Below the pieces are notes generated by a model, which saw only the letters and a list, made by a program, of their open reading frames with translations, had not been told where the DNA came from and ran no database searches. A program made the translations under genes and the position numbers. Positions 47,401 to 59,503 of a DNA stretch of 64,000 nt are shown in pieces. Position 1 is the stretch's first letter; each line of letters starts with the position of its first letter. Source of the stretch: Parapristionchus giblindavisi (lineage: Eukaryota; Nematoda; Chromadorea; Rhabditida; Diplogasteridae); the NCBI GenBank assembly GCA_943737045.1, contig CALSFV010000209.1, positions 434,001-498,000 of the forward strand. Reading direction: 5' to 3'.

Positions 47401-47742
47401 TTCTACCTTTCTGTCTTCACAATTTGATCACAAAATCGATAGACTCCAATTTTTAGGTAACAATACCCGCATTATTTGTCGGGATTTCGATTCTAATACA
47501 ATGCTACCTATTCATGATCCAAAAGATGAACAGTCCTGGTATGTAATATGTTTGTCCTATATATATTATCTGCATATTTAATTTCATATGTTGCAGAAAT
47601 CTCTATTATCGTTTCATTAATTAGTTCACTACATTCCGGACTACTTTCGATTGTTTTGATCACTTCGATTAAGGTATACTCATAATATATTGAAGAAATT
47701 ATGTAATCTTCTCAGCATGTCTCAAATTTCAATGAAATCTAA
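44467..47742 (+). CDS. Serpentine 7TM chemoreceptor B (Str superfamily), complete, 306 aa
   Basis: Exons 44467-44519, 44684-44798, 45080-45208, 45308-45376, 45649-45753, 45800-45844, 46807-46926, 47032-47130, 47457-47538, 47597-47673 and 47716-47742. All join in frame. Start MIVVEPLTERFSQIY; TM1 ITGGFSITLTSLCFILM; TM2 NFAADIYLTMFFKGVTLLPY; TM3 ending DYRHQ; TM4 after LDLSPFKRY; loop FCEYDISKNSTLINH; TM5 FYYHVFAIIFGIFAGTLVF; intracellular loop HEIKVQTKLSTKAKAIHRK; TM6 TIPALFVGISILIQCYL; TM7 SLISSLHSGLLSIV; short tail HVSNFNEI. It is expected in sensory-neuron cilia as a G-protein-coupled receptor (family knowledge). The donor after 45753 is GC. A mariner relic and a T-family remnant enlarge two introns. 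The subfamily (srh/sri-like) is a guess. Confidence 0.86.
44524..44640. mobile_element. Hairpin MITE, family M1, in first intron of receptor B
   Basis: Copy with attaaag on the left and ctttaag on the right around catgccccaagc and ctcgggtgtacc. It fills most of the 164-bp first intron without touching splice sites. Confidence 0.75.
45985..46600 (-). pseudogene. Mariner relic in intron of receptor B
   Basis: Left end ttgtcccaaaagtctttgca resembles a mariner terminus. On minus, 46570-46400 reads WKLGRCAPHVLTDYDKDSLV and RRFHYLDNVITDELY, the mariner motif region before the first catalytic aspartate. The rest is lost or unrecognisable. Confidence 0.65.
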
Positions 47743-47814
47743 CTTAAAACGCGCAAAATAGTGACTTGTCTCCGAGCTCATAACATTTGAATATGACATA
47801 TAACATAACATGAG

Positions 47815-47975
47815 ACATAACATATAGGACAGAGTATTTGAATTTTTTTTGTTGCAATTCTTGTCAAGTAAAAGACCGGGAACAGAAAAAAGTCGAGAAG
47901 AAAATGAAGAATGATTTTGCCAATTTTTGCTTGACAAGAATTGCAAAAAATTTTCAAATGCTGTCCTATATTCCA
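47815..47975. mobile_element. ~155-bp MITE with TATA-flanked inverted ends
   Basis: Ends tataggacagagtatttgaa and the inverse ttcaaatgctgtcctata. The interior ttgcaattcttgtcaag is mirrored. It lies directly 3' of receptor B. Confidence 0.65.
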
Positions 47976-49500
47976 TATGTCTTTTCGAAGTATTTTAGGA
48001 ATATCGCGACGCGGTCTCTCGAATTATCTTCAGAATTCCCCTACTTCCGAACTCATTGTCCTCCGTCTCATGATTCAAAAGTTTTAAGCGTTTTGTTCGT
48101 CCAAGATTTAAAATTTGTTTTTCCGATCTTGTTGCTGAAAGAACAAACGCGTATTTTCGTTTCCAAAAAAAGATTGGATAGCATTGAAAATCAGAAATAG
48201 TGTTCTAAAAACAGAATATCATGTATATTTTCATTCACCTCATGTGTGTACTTTGAAGCCACGAGATAAAATGTTAATTGTTATTTCATCTTTTTTTACT
48301 TATTATTATAGAATTACAAAAGTTTTGCATACATCGCGCAAATGCAGAATATAGTAAACTACTCCACCGTTGAGAAAAACGCACTCCAAAATTTTCGCCT
48401 AATTTCGGGAGGTTTTTCCGAACATTTGTAAATGCATATAATTTTATTTTTGCTGAAAGCCCAATTAAATGACGAGAAGACGCCATAAAAATCGATGAAA
48501 TAAGAGAAAATGGTATGTCGCGCGAAGAAGTGGGCGGAGTCTGAGTATTGCGCGGCAAATAGCGGAATTTGTATTGTTCGGACAGTTTTAATTCTATAAT
48601 ACACCATATTGCGATTGGAATTTGCATAAAACATATAGGAATCTTTGCCAAAAAATTCTCTTGAATTTTTTATCTGAATTTTGTGTTTTGATGTTTTAAA
48701 AATATTATATTTACTGACTCGTACATTCATGATCTCGAATTGTATCTTGCGCCGCATGGGAGGATAATTATAGAAAGTAGCATGGAAATCGTGATATAGT
48801 ACCACTGAAACTAACCTTGTGTGATACTGATATTGTATACTATACTATACTCATACTGTTAATTTTGGTGAACTTGTAGAATACACCATCTGCCTCAGAT
48901 TTTTTCAAGATATTATGAACGACGTAAAAAGTTAACACGTAATGACTGGAATTTGGAAAATTGTTTAATAGCTCGTTAACTAAATTGCACGAAAAATCAG
49001 GAAAAAGAAATGTTGAAAAAAGCTGTGAGGTAAAAATGGCAAGCGTGCGCGATTTCTGAAAACTTTTCGTGCAGAATGCGGAATTTGACAAAAAATAATC
49101 TTTTGCAGCTTTCTTTTGCTGATTTTGTTAGTGCCCGTATTCATAAACGTTGGCAAACCGTTCAATACTGCTTCCCATCGGATATGGAATAATGTATGCG
49201 TAGTGTTTTGATAGTACTAAGCTTGAAACAGGCATCGTACTCGTACCAAACAGATGTTTTTAAACGGTCAATATCTATATGCACGCCAATTCAATCCGGA
49301 GGGCCTATTCTCTTTTTCGGACCTACTTTACCGCGTGATCAAGTCACTACCAATTCCCATTTCGGGCGATTTGGTGGGGCGGATGTCACGACAGGGAATC
49401 GAACCCAGAATAGATGGAATGGTGGGACATTCAAGAGACCATAGTGTAGTATATCTCTTGAATACGTTTCAGGAATGACAAGTGATGATCAATCAAAGAA
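47976..49500. other. No gene recognised
   Basis: AT-rich sequence. Minus-strand open frames at 48286-48805 overlap in two frames and show no splice signals, domains or similarity to the genes here. At about 49385-49445 a minus-strand gggttcgattccc with tatggtctcttgaa downstream looks like another tRNA-derived fragment. Confidence 0.4.
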
Positions 49501-49504
49501 CAGA

Positions 49505-49860
49505 ATCTTCGCAATTTTAGGGAGGCCAATAATTTGGTCGAAGTGGGGCCAATAATTTGGTGGGCCGTAAAAGTTGACCCTAAAATTTGGCTACCAGACA
49601 AGCCCCACTTTTAAAGTTGAGTCAATAATTTGGTAGTTGAGAAAATAATTTGGTTCGAAGTGGGGCTGTTATTTTAGTCCAAAATATTAGCCAAACTTTG
49701 GCCAAAATTTTAGCCATACTTTGGCTAAAATTTTAGCTAAACGAAATTGTTGACTCAACTTTAAAAGTGAGGCTTGTCTGGTAGCCAAATTTTTTAAAAA
49801 ATGAAAAAAAAATGTTCGACCAAATTATTGCCCCCCCCCCTAAAATTGCGGAGATTCTGT
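49505..49860. mobile_element. Inverted-repeat element related to the 43-bp array
   Basis: Ends cttcgcaattttagggaggc and the inverse cccctaaaattgcggag. The interior repeats caataatttggtcgaagtgg-type sequence on both arms. The same terminal sequence borders the tandem array at 12965. 49861-50179 shows no gene. Confidence 0.65.
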
Positions 49861-50179
49861 GTTGAAAGAATATTGAATTTCGATGGCATGGAACGGTATC
49901 ACACTATACATTTGTATGTATGATGTACCCAGATTAAATTAAATCAGGAATACGATTTGGAATACATACCGTTGTGCAGTGGATGATCATCCTTCATTGC
50001 TTATTCATGATTTGCTTATTCACCTCGGTCTCCCACGCGTATCATATAAAAATCACCGAAAAACAACACAACACAATAGGCTCTTCATTTCAATACCACT
50101 TCTTGATCTATTGTTCGTGAGGTTTCTACGGTACTCTATGTTCATAATTTCCAATCTATATTTTTCAAGGTTTTAGAAC

Positions 50180-53100
50180 ATGATTGGCGCCGCGCCAGTG
50201 TTATTTTTGCTTTCAACCTTTATTCTCGCATCAATATCGACATCAGCATCATCGCCTCATGGTTATGATGAAGCAGCCACATTACTCAAGGAGTCTGTGA
50301 ACTTTTCGGTATGATCCCACCTGGTTCATCTCATAGCAAATTCATCTTTAGGCTGATCCTTGTGATGATTTCTATCTTTTCGCATGTGGAAAGTGGATTC
50401 AATCGCATGAAATTCCATCTCATAGAACAACAATAAACAGAATGAATGTTTTAGATGAAGAAGTCAAATTAAAAATGAAAAGTGAGCTTTCGGCGCACCA
50501 GTATATTAAAGTTGCTTAATAATTTCGGAATAAAAAAATTAATTTGTCTAAAAAAACGAAGGTTCATTGGAATCAAAGCTAAAAGAACCGTCGTCCGAGG
50601 CTAAGAAGTTTGCGCAGAAAGTGTACCAACAGTGCATGGAAGTTCATGAAGATGAAGAAAAAGAGTTTATGATTGATTCTTGGAAGGTATAGGAGACACT
50701 TATTTATGTATTTACTTCTTTATTTATTTATAAATTTATTTATTTACGCATGTCACCATACATTATTAGCTAACTTAGTTTAAAAAAAATACATAAGAAG
50801 TGCATGCATACTTATTCTTGTACATCTATTAATACTATTAATTTAATTTGATTCACCCGACCGGTTCGACATCAAACTACTTCACTTATCAAAATTGTAT
50901 GTACTTTATTTTTAGACGATCGCAGAACGAGCGAGATTGAAGTTACCTATTTTTGGGCCGAATGAACAGAATGAAGTTGATATTACATATCTTTTATCTC
51001 AAGTAAGGAGCATATCATTTTCATTAAAAAAACTAATTAGGGTGCTATATCTATATCAATTAGATCGCCATTGTTCTCCAAAGATCATCAGATTATCAAA
51101 ATGGCCACAGAACCATTAGAATTTTGTAGACCAACATTCACGGATATTTTCCATTCTTCGGTATCGTAATTCAAGCAGATACGATGAACGTTACGCGTAA
51201 TATGCTCTACGTTCGTTATTATAATCGCCACTAGGTCGAATAAGAACCCATGAATAATAACCGACTGGATGATAGCCATTTGCAAATTTTGTCTATTCAA
51301 TAGCGTAATTCAAGTCTCTCATACGAAAATAGTTTTCATTCAGTCGGTTCTTATTCATCGGTTATCATCCGACCTAGTGCCCTATCATCGATATATTCAT
51401 AGTAATACTGTGCAGATGGGACAAGGCGACCTAGGATTGGGAAAGGACGCACGTGAATATTATATTGAATCTAAAGTATACCAAAAACAAATGAACGCCT
51501 ATAGGGAGTATATTGTTGAAAAGGTCTGGCAGAAATCAAACCTTATTGAGAGAATTTTGATTTGCAGGCCTCACTGATCTCAAAAGATATTTCTGGCAGT
51601 GTCAAGGACAATGATTTCAAGTTGTTTATGTTATTTTCTTATTTAATGCAATTAATTTTAATTTTTTTTTCAATCTAGAAAATTTAGAAAAGCGGCTGAC
51701 GAAATTATATCACTTGAAGAAGAAATGGCAAAGATTTATCTGCCAGATGAAGCAAGGAGAAACTTTACCGCACAACACAATATCTACAAGCTATCGGACC
51801 TCAAAACATTCATACCAAATGTAAATTATCACAAATTATCACAAATTTTACAAAATCTATTATTATACATTATCACAAATAATTATAACAAAAGCAAGTT
51901 ACATTCAGATTGATTGGGATGTATATTTCAATCTGACCGCCCCTACAGATGTTCATCAATATCTTGAAAGTGATCCCGAAATATTGATCGGAAATGTCAC
52001 TGTAATTTCGCAACTTTCGAAGCTTTTAGAGTAAGTCTATACTATTATTGGTGTTACTTCACCTATTCCTTGTGTATTCGCTGTCGTACCTGTCACGGTT
52101 GTATCAAATAAAACAGTTATTAATCTAAACAAAATATAGGTATCAATAAATCGCACTTGCAGTCAGACAGATAAGCGGATCATCGCAAATTTGCTAATGT
52201 TCCGAATAGCCAAAGCGTACCAGCTGACATATGACAAACGATATCGAGATATTGATCAGGTTAGAATAGATTAGCAGATTAAATTAAAGCCAAAAAAAGC
52301 GTAGCAGTGATCTCCCGCAGGACCTCGTGTGTCTTCACTAACGTGATGACGTTTACCTTTAAGAGGCCGTTTGCGTAAGAGTCGAACAAGGGTTGGCACA
52401 GGCCAAAAATTTTAATACCCTCAAAACTTGTGTATAGGGGTTATCGACCCCGCTGATGAAGATGTACATAGTTATTTTGGCCCCAGTGGTCCCGCAACGC
52501 CTGGGACGGATTACGGTAACATCACGTTTTCAAGTCGTTATCGGTCCATGGTTGAGCTAGAGGTATGAAAATTGAGCTCCTGGGTCAGAATTCGATGGCG
52601 ATGATGGCTGTCTACGTTATTAGTTTTGAAAAGTTTTCAAAAGGTTGATTATTGGAAATTTTGATGGACACGGATGCGGGCATAGCGAGTATGACAGTTC
52701 GAACCGGCGTGACGAGAGCATTCCAATGATGTATTATGAGCCCATACGTACATTGCTATCTCAATATTGCCTCGATATAGTGAGCTGCGAAAGAGGTAAA
52801 CAAGAGGACTCTCTCAATTCCGCGCGCTCTCTCGCACTCTCGAGAGAGCGCGGCGAAATGAGAGAGTGTCGAGAGAGCGCGCGGAATAGAGAGATGCAGA
52901 CAACTCCTCGTGATTTTGCAGCTCACTATATCGAGGCAATATTGAGATGGCAATGTACGTATGGGCTCATAATACATCATTGGAATCCTCTCGTCACGCC
53001 GGTTCGAACTGTCATACTCGCTATGCCCGCATCCGTGTCCATCAAAATTTCCAATAATCAACCTTTTGAAAACTTTTCAAAACTAATGATGTAGACAGAC

Positions 53101-55492
53101 TTTATACTATGTTATTTTCATATTTTGGATAGTATGTTAGTGCTGTTTCTTGGTTATGCCGTAGTCTATGAAGAGTTGGGTCATATAGCTTTATCGTCAG
53201 ACGCGTTTTGGGCCACGGCATGTTAGTTCAGTCTCTAAAAAATGAAGAAAGGGTGAATGCTGCTTCCAACTCTGACCTAAAAAATGAAAAAAAATGAAAT
53301 ATAAAGACGGCGAGGCGGATACCAGGCGGGTTTGGTGGGAGATATTAGAGACACAATGTTCTATGAAAGCCAAAACGACCGCTCAACATAGAAACTCTCT
53401 CAAATGCAATCGTCTTTCGCTTGTCTCGCTATGGAAACAAAATGGCTTGAACCAGAATACTGTGGAGAGGGAGGAGTGGGTGTTGTCTATTCAATAGCGC
53501 TTGTCTCTAATATGCGAATAGCTCTCACCAAGTCAATTATCGTTCCACAATTCTCATCCGACCTAGTGCCCTGATGATTCAGCGGAAAATATTGAACTAT
53601 TATACTTTAAGAACTCTCGAGAAGAAGCTCTATCCATGATTAATGATCTAATTGAGTCGTTCAAAGCGATACTGGAAGAGAATAGTTGGATGGATAATCA
53701 GACTAAAAAAGTAATTTATATGATCGTATTAAAGATACACGGAGCTAATTTAACTATACGCTGGTAATGATCTCTCGTAGACAAAGAAAGCGAGAGAGTG
53801 CTGCCAGAGAGGAGATTTCAAATTCGCTCGGGGCGTGCCTTTATCTATCCCGGCTCTGTTACGTTTCAGGAAGCACTAGTGAAGGTCGATAATTTGCTGC
53901 CCATCATTGGATACGAAGATTGGATTATTGACAATGAAAACTTGATGAGTTATATGCCGATGTATTCTAGAAACTCGATTATATGTCGGACGCGTTTATT
54001 TCCAGCTAAATATGACTGATTCTGAGCATATAGGACGAAGCGCTGCGATACTGAGGAGATTCAACGTTGATCAACTTTTCAGGCTTTTAAACGAAGAGGT
54101 GAAATAATCAAATACTGAAAATGTGTGCAAATAAATTTTTTTAAAAACAGATCATAAGAAATATGTGAATGCACTAATAATATGGGGTATTCTATGAGGT
54201 ATACTGAGAATTTATTATTGCTTGTTCTAGGTAAATCGATTCGATCTTGGCGGTAATGCAGGCGAAGTAAACGCATTCTATTCACCATTACAAAATGCGA
54301 TAAGTAAGTCATCCATGGTATAGGCACACCCCAAGCTAAATTGAAACACTCCGCTCTTGAAACACTCTCTCGCCTTCTTTGTTTGCGAGAGAGCATGGCC
54401 AGAGCGGAGAGTTAAATTTGCTCGGGGTAAGAATTTAACAAAGTTTTTCAAACCGATTTGATAAATTCAGTTTTCCCTGCTGCAATTCTTCAGCCTGCCT
54501 TCTTTCATGCTCAATATCCCAAATCATTCAATTACGGGGCTATCGGTTACGTGATTGGACACGAGATAACTCATGGTTTTGATGATGCCGGTAAGTTTTT
54601 TTTTTAAATTTCAAAAATTTAATAATATCAGTTGCAATTTTTCAGGTAGCCAATTCGATGGGAATGGGAATCTGAATAGTTGGTGGAATCCAGAAACGTT
54701 TGAAGAATTCGGAAATCGAATGAAAGATATAATCGAATTGTATTCGAATACGAATGTATATCGATGAAATTAATTCAATTATTAACTGTTTCTTTGTAGG
54801 TTGTTGAAGTGAACATGACTGTCAACGGCGAATTGACGGTGGGAGAAAATATTGCTGATTTGGGAGGACTCAAGACGGCTTTTCAGGTTTCGTAGAGTTC
54901 GTTTCAGTAATTTTAAAGGCTAATAACGTTTTGCAGGCCTACAAGACTTTCATAGCAAAGAATGGACGAGAGCCTCCAATTCCGGGATTCGAACAGCTAA
55001 CGAATGAACAATCATTCTTCATTTCTTCCGCTATGGTTATCGAGCTTAAAGGCGCACCTGAGCGAATTTTACTCTCCGCTCTGTCTAAGCTGTCTCGTGG
55101 ACAAAGAAAACGAGAGAGAATCGCCAGAGTGGAGAGTTTAATCTAGCTCCGAATGTGCCATTATTAATCATGAATCAATGATCGCTGCACTTTCAGTGTT
55201 TATGCGAGAAAATAACAAAGGAGGCGCTGACTCGTCAGATTATCAGTGACCCTCACACACCAAGTCATAATCGTGCCAATATTATGATAAGAAACGTTCC
55301 CGGATTCTCCGAGGTTCTTTTTAAAAATTATTTCTATTGAATTAGCTATATGTGCTCTTGTTTCATATTATTTCGAATTTTATGTGCCTTTGATTATTTC
55401 ATTTCTCAAAGTTTAAAAGAACCTAATTTCAGGCGTTTAAATGTTCGAATAGTTCTTCGATGCATCAAACTGTACTCAATAATGTATGGTAG
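50180..55492 (+). CDS. Secreted M13 zinc metallopeptidase (neprilysin-like), ~20 exons
   Basis: Exons: 50180-50308, 50352-50481, 50562-50686, 50916-51002, 51130-51210, 51416-51523, 51568-51623, 51679-51820, 51909-52030, 52163-52259, 53583-53710, 53870-~53948, 54006-54098, 54231-54303, 54471-54590, 54646-54755, 54800-54886, 54937-55035, 55197-55313 and 55433-55492. The start [17 protein letters not shown] is a cleavable signal peptide, not the type II anchor of classical neprilysin. Motifs: [39 protein letters not shown], zinc site HEITH (54560-54574) with [12 protein letters not shown] (third ligand), and the terminal VW. About 680 residues are assigned. Phases fit except at two points. The exon normally containing the PxAxG segment, between 52260 and 53582, was not found. 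Exons 53870-53948 and 54006-54098 do not join in frame. It may be a decaying gene, have a sequencing error, or use splice sites I missed. AATAAA lies near 55522. Confidence 0.85.
51229..51382. mobile_element. MITE with CACTAGGTCG ends in neprilysin intron
   Basis: Ends cactaggtcg and the inverse cgacctagtg; the arms share aataagaaccgactg-like sequence. A gcc triplet on both outer sides could be a 3-bp duplication, as for CACTA elements. It lies between exons 5 and 6, and its first bases create the stop that ends the open frame after exon 5. A half copy of the same end is at 53550-53572, 10 bp before another acceptor. Confidence 0.6.
52321..52377 (+). other. Weak candidate for the missing neprilysin exon
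   Basis: After an acceptor-like tctcccgcag one frame reads [17 protein letters not shown]. The cysteine followed by VM is faintly like the expected region, but the PxAxG signature is absent and the phase does not fit exon 10. It may be decayed or coincidental. Confidence 0.15.
52610..53092. mobile_element. ~480-bp palindromic element in neprilysin intron
   Basis: Ends gtctacgttattagttttga and the inverse tcaaaactaatgatgtagac. The whole length is mirrored around gagagcgcgcggaa hairpins, so the frame starting [20 protein letters not shown] appears on both strands. This is symmetry, not a gene. It lies in the region where an exon is missing. Confidence 0.75.
53736..53846. mobile_element. Hairpin MITE, family M1, in neprilysin intron
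   Basis: Copy gatacacggagctaatttaa to ctcggggcgtgcc, about 20 bp upstream of the acceptor at 53869. Confidence 0.7.
54318..54428. mobile_element. Hairpin MITE, family M1, in neprilysin intron
   Basis: Copy ggcacaccccaagctaaatt to gttaaatttgctcgggg, between the exons ending 54303 and starting 54471. Confidence 0.75.
55045..55162. mobile_element. Hairpin MITE, family M1, in neprilysin intron
   Basis: Copy cttaaaggcgcacctgagcg to ctagctccgaatgtgcc. It begins 10 bp after the donor at 55036 and fills most of the intron. Confidence 0.7.
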
Positions 55493-55699
55493 ATGTGCAT
55501 ATTGTATGATTATCAAGTTATGAATAAACGAAATCTCTATCTGTTCACAAAAATAAACAAATGCATTAATGTGACATTTAGTAATTATCACAATTAAAAA
55601 TATTATTATATATTCGCTTACTTCATAAAGTAGTAAATCAGATATAAATTATGTAGATTATCATAGATTAAAAGTTTCAAAAAGATGTCATTAGCAGTA

Positions 55700-56235
55700 T
55701 TTCTCTGATCGCTACCACTTTCTTTGACCTGTCCGAGTTCACTTGGGGATAGATACCGTGCAATTCCTTATTTATGGCACTCTTTCAATCTACGGTTTGT
55801 TGTTCTTGCAAACTATCCGTCCGAGGTGTGCCATAGGTTCTCCATGCACTGACGATAAATTCTCATATTTCAGCTGTATGTCTTAGGCGCGACAATAAGA
55901 GAAACGCTCTCTCTTTTCGAGCAAATTAGTTCTCTTACTTCAATTCCCATTGCTATCTCAAGCGAGAGAGTTTTATCTCCCGTGATGCAGTTCTGCCCAG
56001 TGGATGGGCATCCAAGATGGCTACATCGAATGGGATGAATTCAGTCCAACGAGAACTCGCCCGAGAATTCTTCGAGAAACATCGATCACTAAGCCAGAGA
56101 TCCAGAGATCTCTAAATGGAACATTCTCTCCTATCAACAGTATGCATCGGTCAATCCGTACCAGGAACCATCGGAATAGACTAATTGTGCTGGTTTTTCT
56201 GCAGCGAGAGCAAAACGAACTTGGGTGAGCCACTC
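55700..56235 (+). pseudogene. Decaying fragment of an unrecognised gene
   Basis: After an acceptor-like catatttcag at 55874 the plus strand reads LYVLGATIRETLSLFEQISS, then LTSIPIAISSERVLSPVMQF and CPVDGHPRWLHRMG. One base later it continues in another frame with MNSVQRELAREFFEKHRSLS, and after a second shift NILSYQQYASVNPYQEP. The amino-acid quality of each piece suggests real former coding sequence broken by at least two frame changes. Upstream, YGTLSIYGLLFLQTI may be a membrane segment of the same protein. I do not recognise the family. Confidence 0.45.
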
Positions 56236-57029
56236 GACTTCAGGTTGATCCAGTATATTACAGGACAATCCTGTCAATTATCCGACAGAGTAGATCAAAT
56301 TAACTCTCGGCTTTCATTAGTGATCTACCAGCATTGAAATGCAGTTTTGTTGGCCCTCATTCAGCAAAATGCCAAAGAAAATAGGTTCACAAGATCTTAA
56401 ATGAAAGCCGTTGACGAGCTATATCGATTGAGCCTAAAATAAAATAGGTCCTTGAACTGTGGAACATTTTCAATTCCTTACGGAATAAAAACCCAAAAGT
56501 TGCATTTTCACATTTTTAAGTTAAAGTACTCGAGAAACTACACATTTCATCTGTTGATCACTTTTTCCTAGCTCTCATGTGAACCTTGAAAGTCGCATCG
56601 AAAGGAGCACCAACGTCTAACTTTGACGTGAGCTCCTGGATAGATGCTTGATCTACCATCCTTGCTACTCTGGTCCTGTGGTGTTCCACCCAAGGGCTAT
56701 CGAATACTGTGGAGAAAAGAGGGGGTCAACTCAAGTGTGTTGTAAATCAGACGAGTTTGGTCTATCCTTACTCCTTAGGTGACATGCGTGCTATTTTCTC
56801 GTTGTCCGGGAAATACAATTTTTTTTCATAGGTCGGCTAGTTATCCAAGACGGGAACACAAATGATATAGACTTGTTTTGATTTACATTCATTTTTCAGC
56901 CGGAAACTACTAAATTAATTGTAATTTTTCTCGATTTACTTCGCATAAACAAACTTCATTCTTCAAACTTCAAAGTCGATTGCGCCCAAATGCACTCTGC
57001 AGCGCTTCGCTGAGGAGTATTTGTTAAAG
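56236..57029. other. No feature recognised
   Basis: No convincing exons, repeats or terminal inverted repeats were seen. The open frame at 56963-57244 on minus runs into the adjacent T-family element and is not considered a gene. Confidence 0.4.
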
Positions 57030-57372
57030 GTGGAGACCCGCGAATGCTCATTCAAATCTCTTGTATCTCGCCTATGCAAGTGTAAAGTGATATGCAAGAA
57101 GAGTGAGTCACCGCTCGTCAATCCCTTTGCGCAGTGGTAACACTTCTGCGTAGAGAGCGCATGGCCGTGGGTTCGATTCCTATTGCCGAACTTTCCTATT
57201 TTCAAAAAGAAGCGCCTTTGCCTGCGATTGCAAGCATGATTCATTCATGTTTCTAGCAATCAATAAGCAGAATTAGCGTTAAATAAATGGTGTACTGTAT
57301 GTAGAATAGCTTTTGCTAACTTTCAGTCTTTTCAGTTTGTTCACGAAAACATTCGCGGGAGTCCACCTTTAA
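57030..57372 (+). mobile_element. tRNA-bearing MITE (family T)
   Basis: Ends aaaggtggagacccgcgaat and attcgcgggagtccaccttt are inverted. The plus-strand tRNA-like module at 57122-57192 has A box ttgcgcagtggtaacac, B box gggttcgattcc, then ttgccgaac. A well-preserved copy. Confidence 0.78.
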
Positions 57373-57639
57373 AGAATCGACCGAGTTGCATTGTATTCTC
57401 AATATAGAGGGGAAAACAGAAGAATTTATAAATGAATTTATTATATTATACAATCAATAAATCGATCTTTATTTCTGCAGAGTGCATATCTTTTCAGAAA
57501 AAAAAATATTCGATAGTGCAAAAAGATTTTTTTATGTTAAAGTCGGGGGTGGACAATTCGGCAACGCCCATTGCGGCAACGGATCATAAAACGGTTGGGA
57601 GATGACGTATGGCAACAAAATTTGTACCATTGTTATCAG

Positions 57640-57900
57640 TAGGAGTGTACGGTATTGGGCTACCTTAACCGTAAGGAATCGCGAACTGATTTTTTCATTC
57701 GACCTATGACCCTGTAGTCGAAAAATTCATGATGCACCGAGACCAAATACTAGTTGCCATTATATCAATAGTGAGCCAACTTTTATCTTTCTGGATACTG
57801 CCCTTTCCAACCATGAAACCATCGTTAGAATGAAAAAAAATCAGTTCGCGATTCCTTACGGTTACGGTAGCCCAATACCGTACTCAATCACAAGTTCCAA
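57640..57900. mobile_element. ~260-bp palindromic MITE
   Basis: Arms gtacggtattgggctacctt with aaccgtaaggaatcgcgaac, and their inverse at 57845-57893. No coding content. 57901-58685 shows AT-rich sequence with no clear exon; the open frame at 58414-58698 has no splice support. Confidence 0.7.
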
Positions 57901-58687
57901 AAATGTGAGAAATGCAATTGTTTTTGCGATTTTTTAAGTGCTAATCAACCTTCAAAATGAATTTACAACATCGGGGGAACAATGAAATAGTGCAGATTTG
58001 AAAGGATTATTGTGTTTTATGTTTTTACTGTGGCGTGGGACCGAATTATTTCTCAGTAGGAATCGAATAATCGCGACGCGGTATGGCTGAAATACATAAG
58101 TGCATTTTCAGTCAATATTCTTAGCTGCTTTTAAAATATTATCTTTTTTTAAACATTATAGTATTTATACATTTAGTATTTATATAGTATTAACGCTTGC
58201 GGCACATTGAACCCTACATGTACTACACACAGAGAAAAAAGTATTAGAAACCACCGTCCTAGCTGTATTACACAGAGCGCAAGGACGGTACCGTCGGTAC
58301 ACGGCGATCTGATTGAGCAATTAGGAAACGTTGCCCATCTTTTAACTCATGAACGACAACTTTTCTGAAGATGGTGCTTTGGTCATAGCTAGATATTCAA
58401 TAGATCTAGGGAATTGCAGCACCAATTTTTGAAATTTAGCAGATTTCGCGAGATATGCGAAAAGGAAATTTCGCAAATAAGCCGATCAGATCACTGTGAC
58501 GGTTTTGTGATATGTTTAAAACTTTTTGCAATATATTTGACACTTCGTAGCTGTTATTCTTTCAGCTGTGGTTTCATTTTACACTTTTTCCTTGTGTTGT
58601 ACGATATCGTTTCAAGCCTTTTTCGCACCTTCATCGTCAAAATCAACATAAGCGAATGTAGTCCAGAGTGCGCCGAAGTAGTCAATG

Positions 58688-59503
58688 ATATAGGGTGATG
58701 TAAACAATAAATTTTGGCAAACTTGTGCTTTTTGCAGGTGTGTGACAACGGCAAACGATTGACAACTTTATCGGAGAACTTTGTTGTCAGACTTCAAAAA
58801 GTAAAACGATTGTAGTCAAAAGTATGAAATAAATAAATGTGGCAACAGATAGTGACTATTTTGTAGACAGACAAGAAAACTGAGGATGATACATGTCAGA
58901 ACACTTTAGTTCAGCCTCTGTAATAGCGAGGCAACAATGAATGGCTAATCACGTTTTCCAACGTATAAAGAGGGCGAGGCGGATGCCAGGCGGGTTTGGT
59001 GGGCTGCATTAGAGAGGGTGTGCGTGCGAGATGGCATCAAATGATTCTCTCTGTCACACTCTCCGCCGCGTCACCAAACCCGTCTGAGGTGCGCCGCTTT
59101 GACTAATGAACTATCGTCTCATTATTATGAGGATGTGAAAATGCACCAAAAAATGGAATGACTAGAGAAATGTGCTTCTTTCTATTCAGACAATAAAAAA
59201 TATTCGTTTTGATGTCAATGAGAAGGCAAGAATCGATTGACATCAAAAAGAAGATTTTTTGTTGTCTGACTAGAAAGAAGCACATTTCTCTGGTCATGAC
59301 TTGTATCATCCTCATTTTTCTTGTCTGTCAACAGTTCATTCATTAATTGCAACCACTATTATTTATTAGACACATTGACAACAATCTGTATTAAATTTGA
59401 TGTCTGACTGCAATTGGGTGCGATAAAGTTGTCAATCCTTGTCACGCACCTGCAAAAAGCACAAGTTTGCCACAATTTATTGTTTACATCACCCTATATG
59501 ATT
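58688..59503. mobile_element. ~815-bp inverted-repeat element
   Basis: Ends tagggtgatgtaaacaataa and the inverse ttattgtttacatcacccta, bordered by TA. Arms include cacaagtttgcc and ttgtcaat blocks. The interior (58975-59100) contains the same cgggtttggtgggc core found at 53310 and 9190. An inner hairpin surrounds 59200. Confidence 0.7.

Noticed and set aside
48286..48805. Minus-strand gene of 120-150 codons
   Set aside because: Two overlapping frames of similar length, no splice signals, AT-driven composition and no family resemblance.
52645..53094. Protein beginning [20 protein letters not shown] on both strands
   Set aside because: The two frames are mirror images produced by a palindromic element; no domain or splice support.
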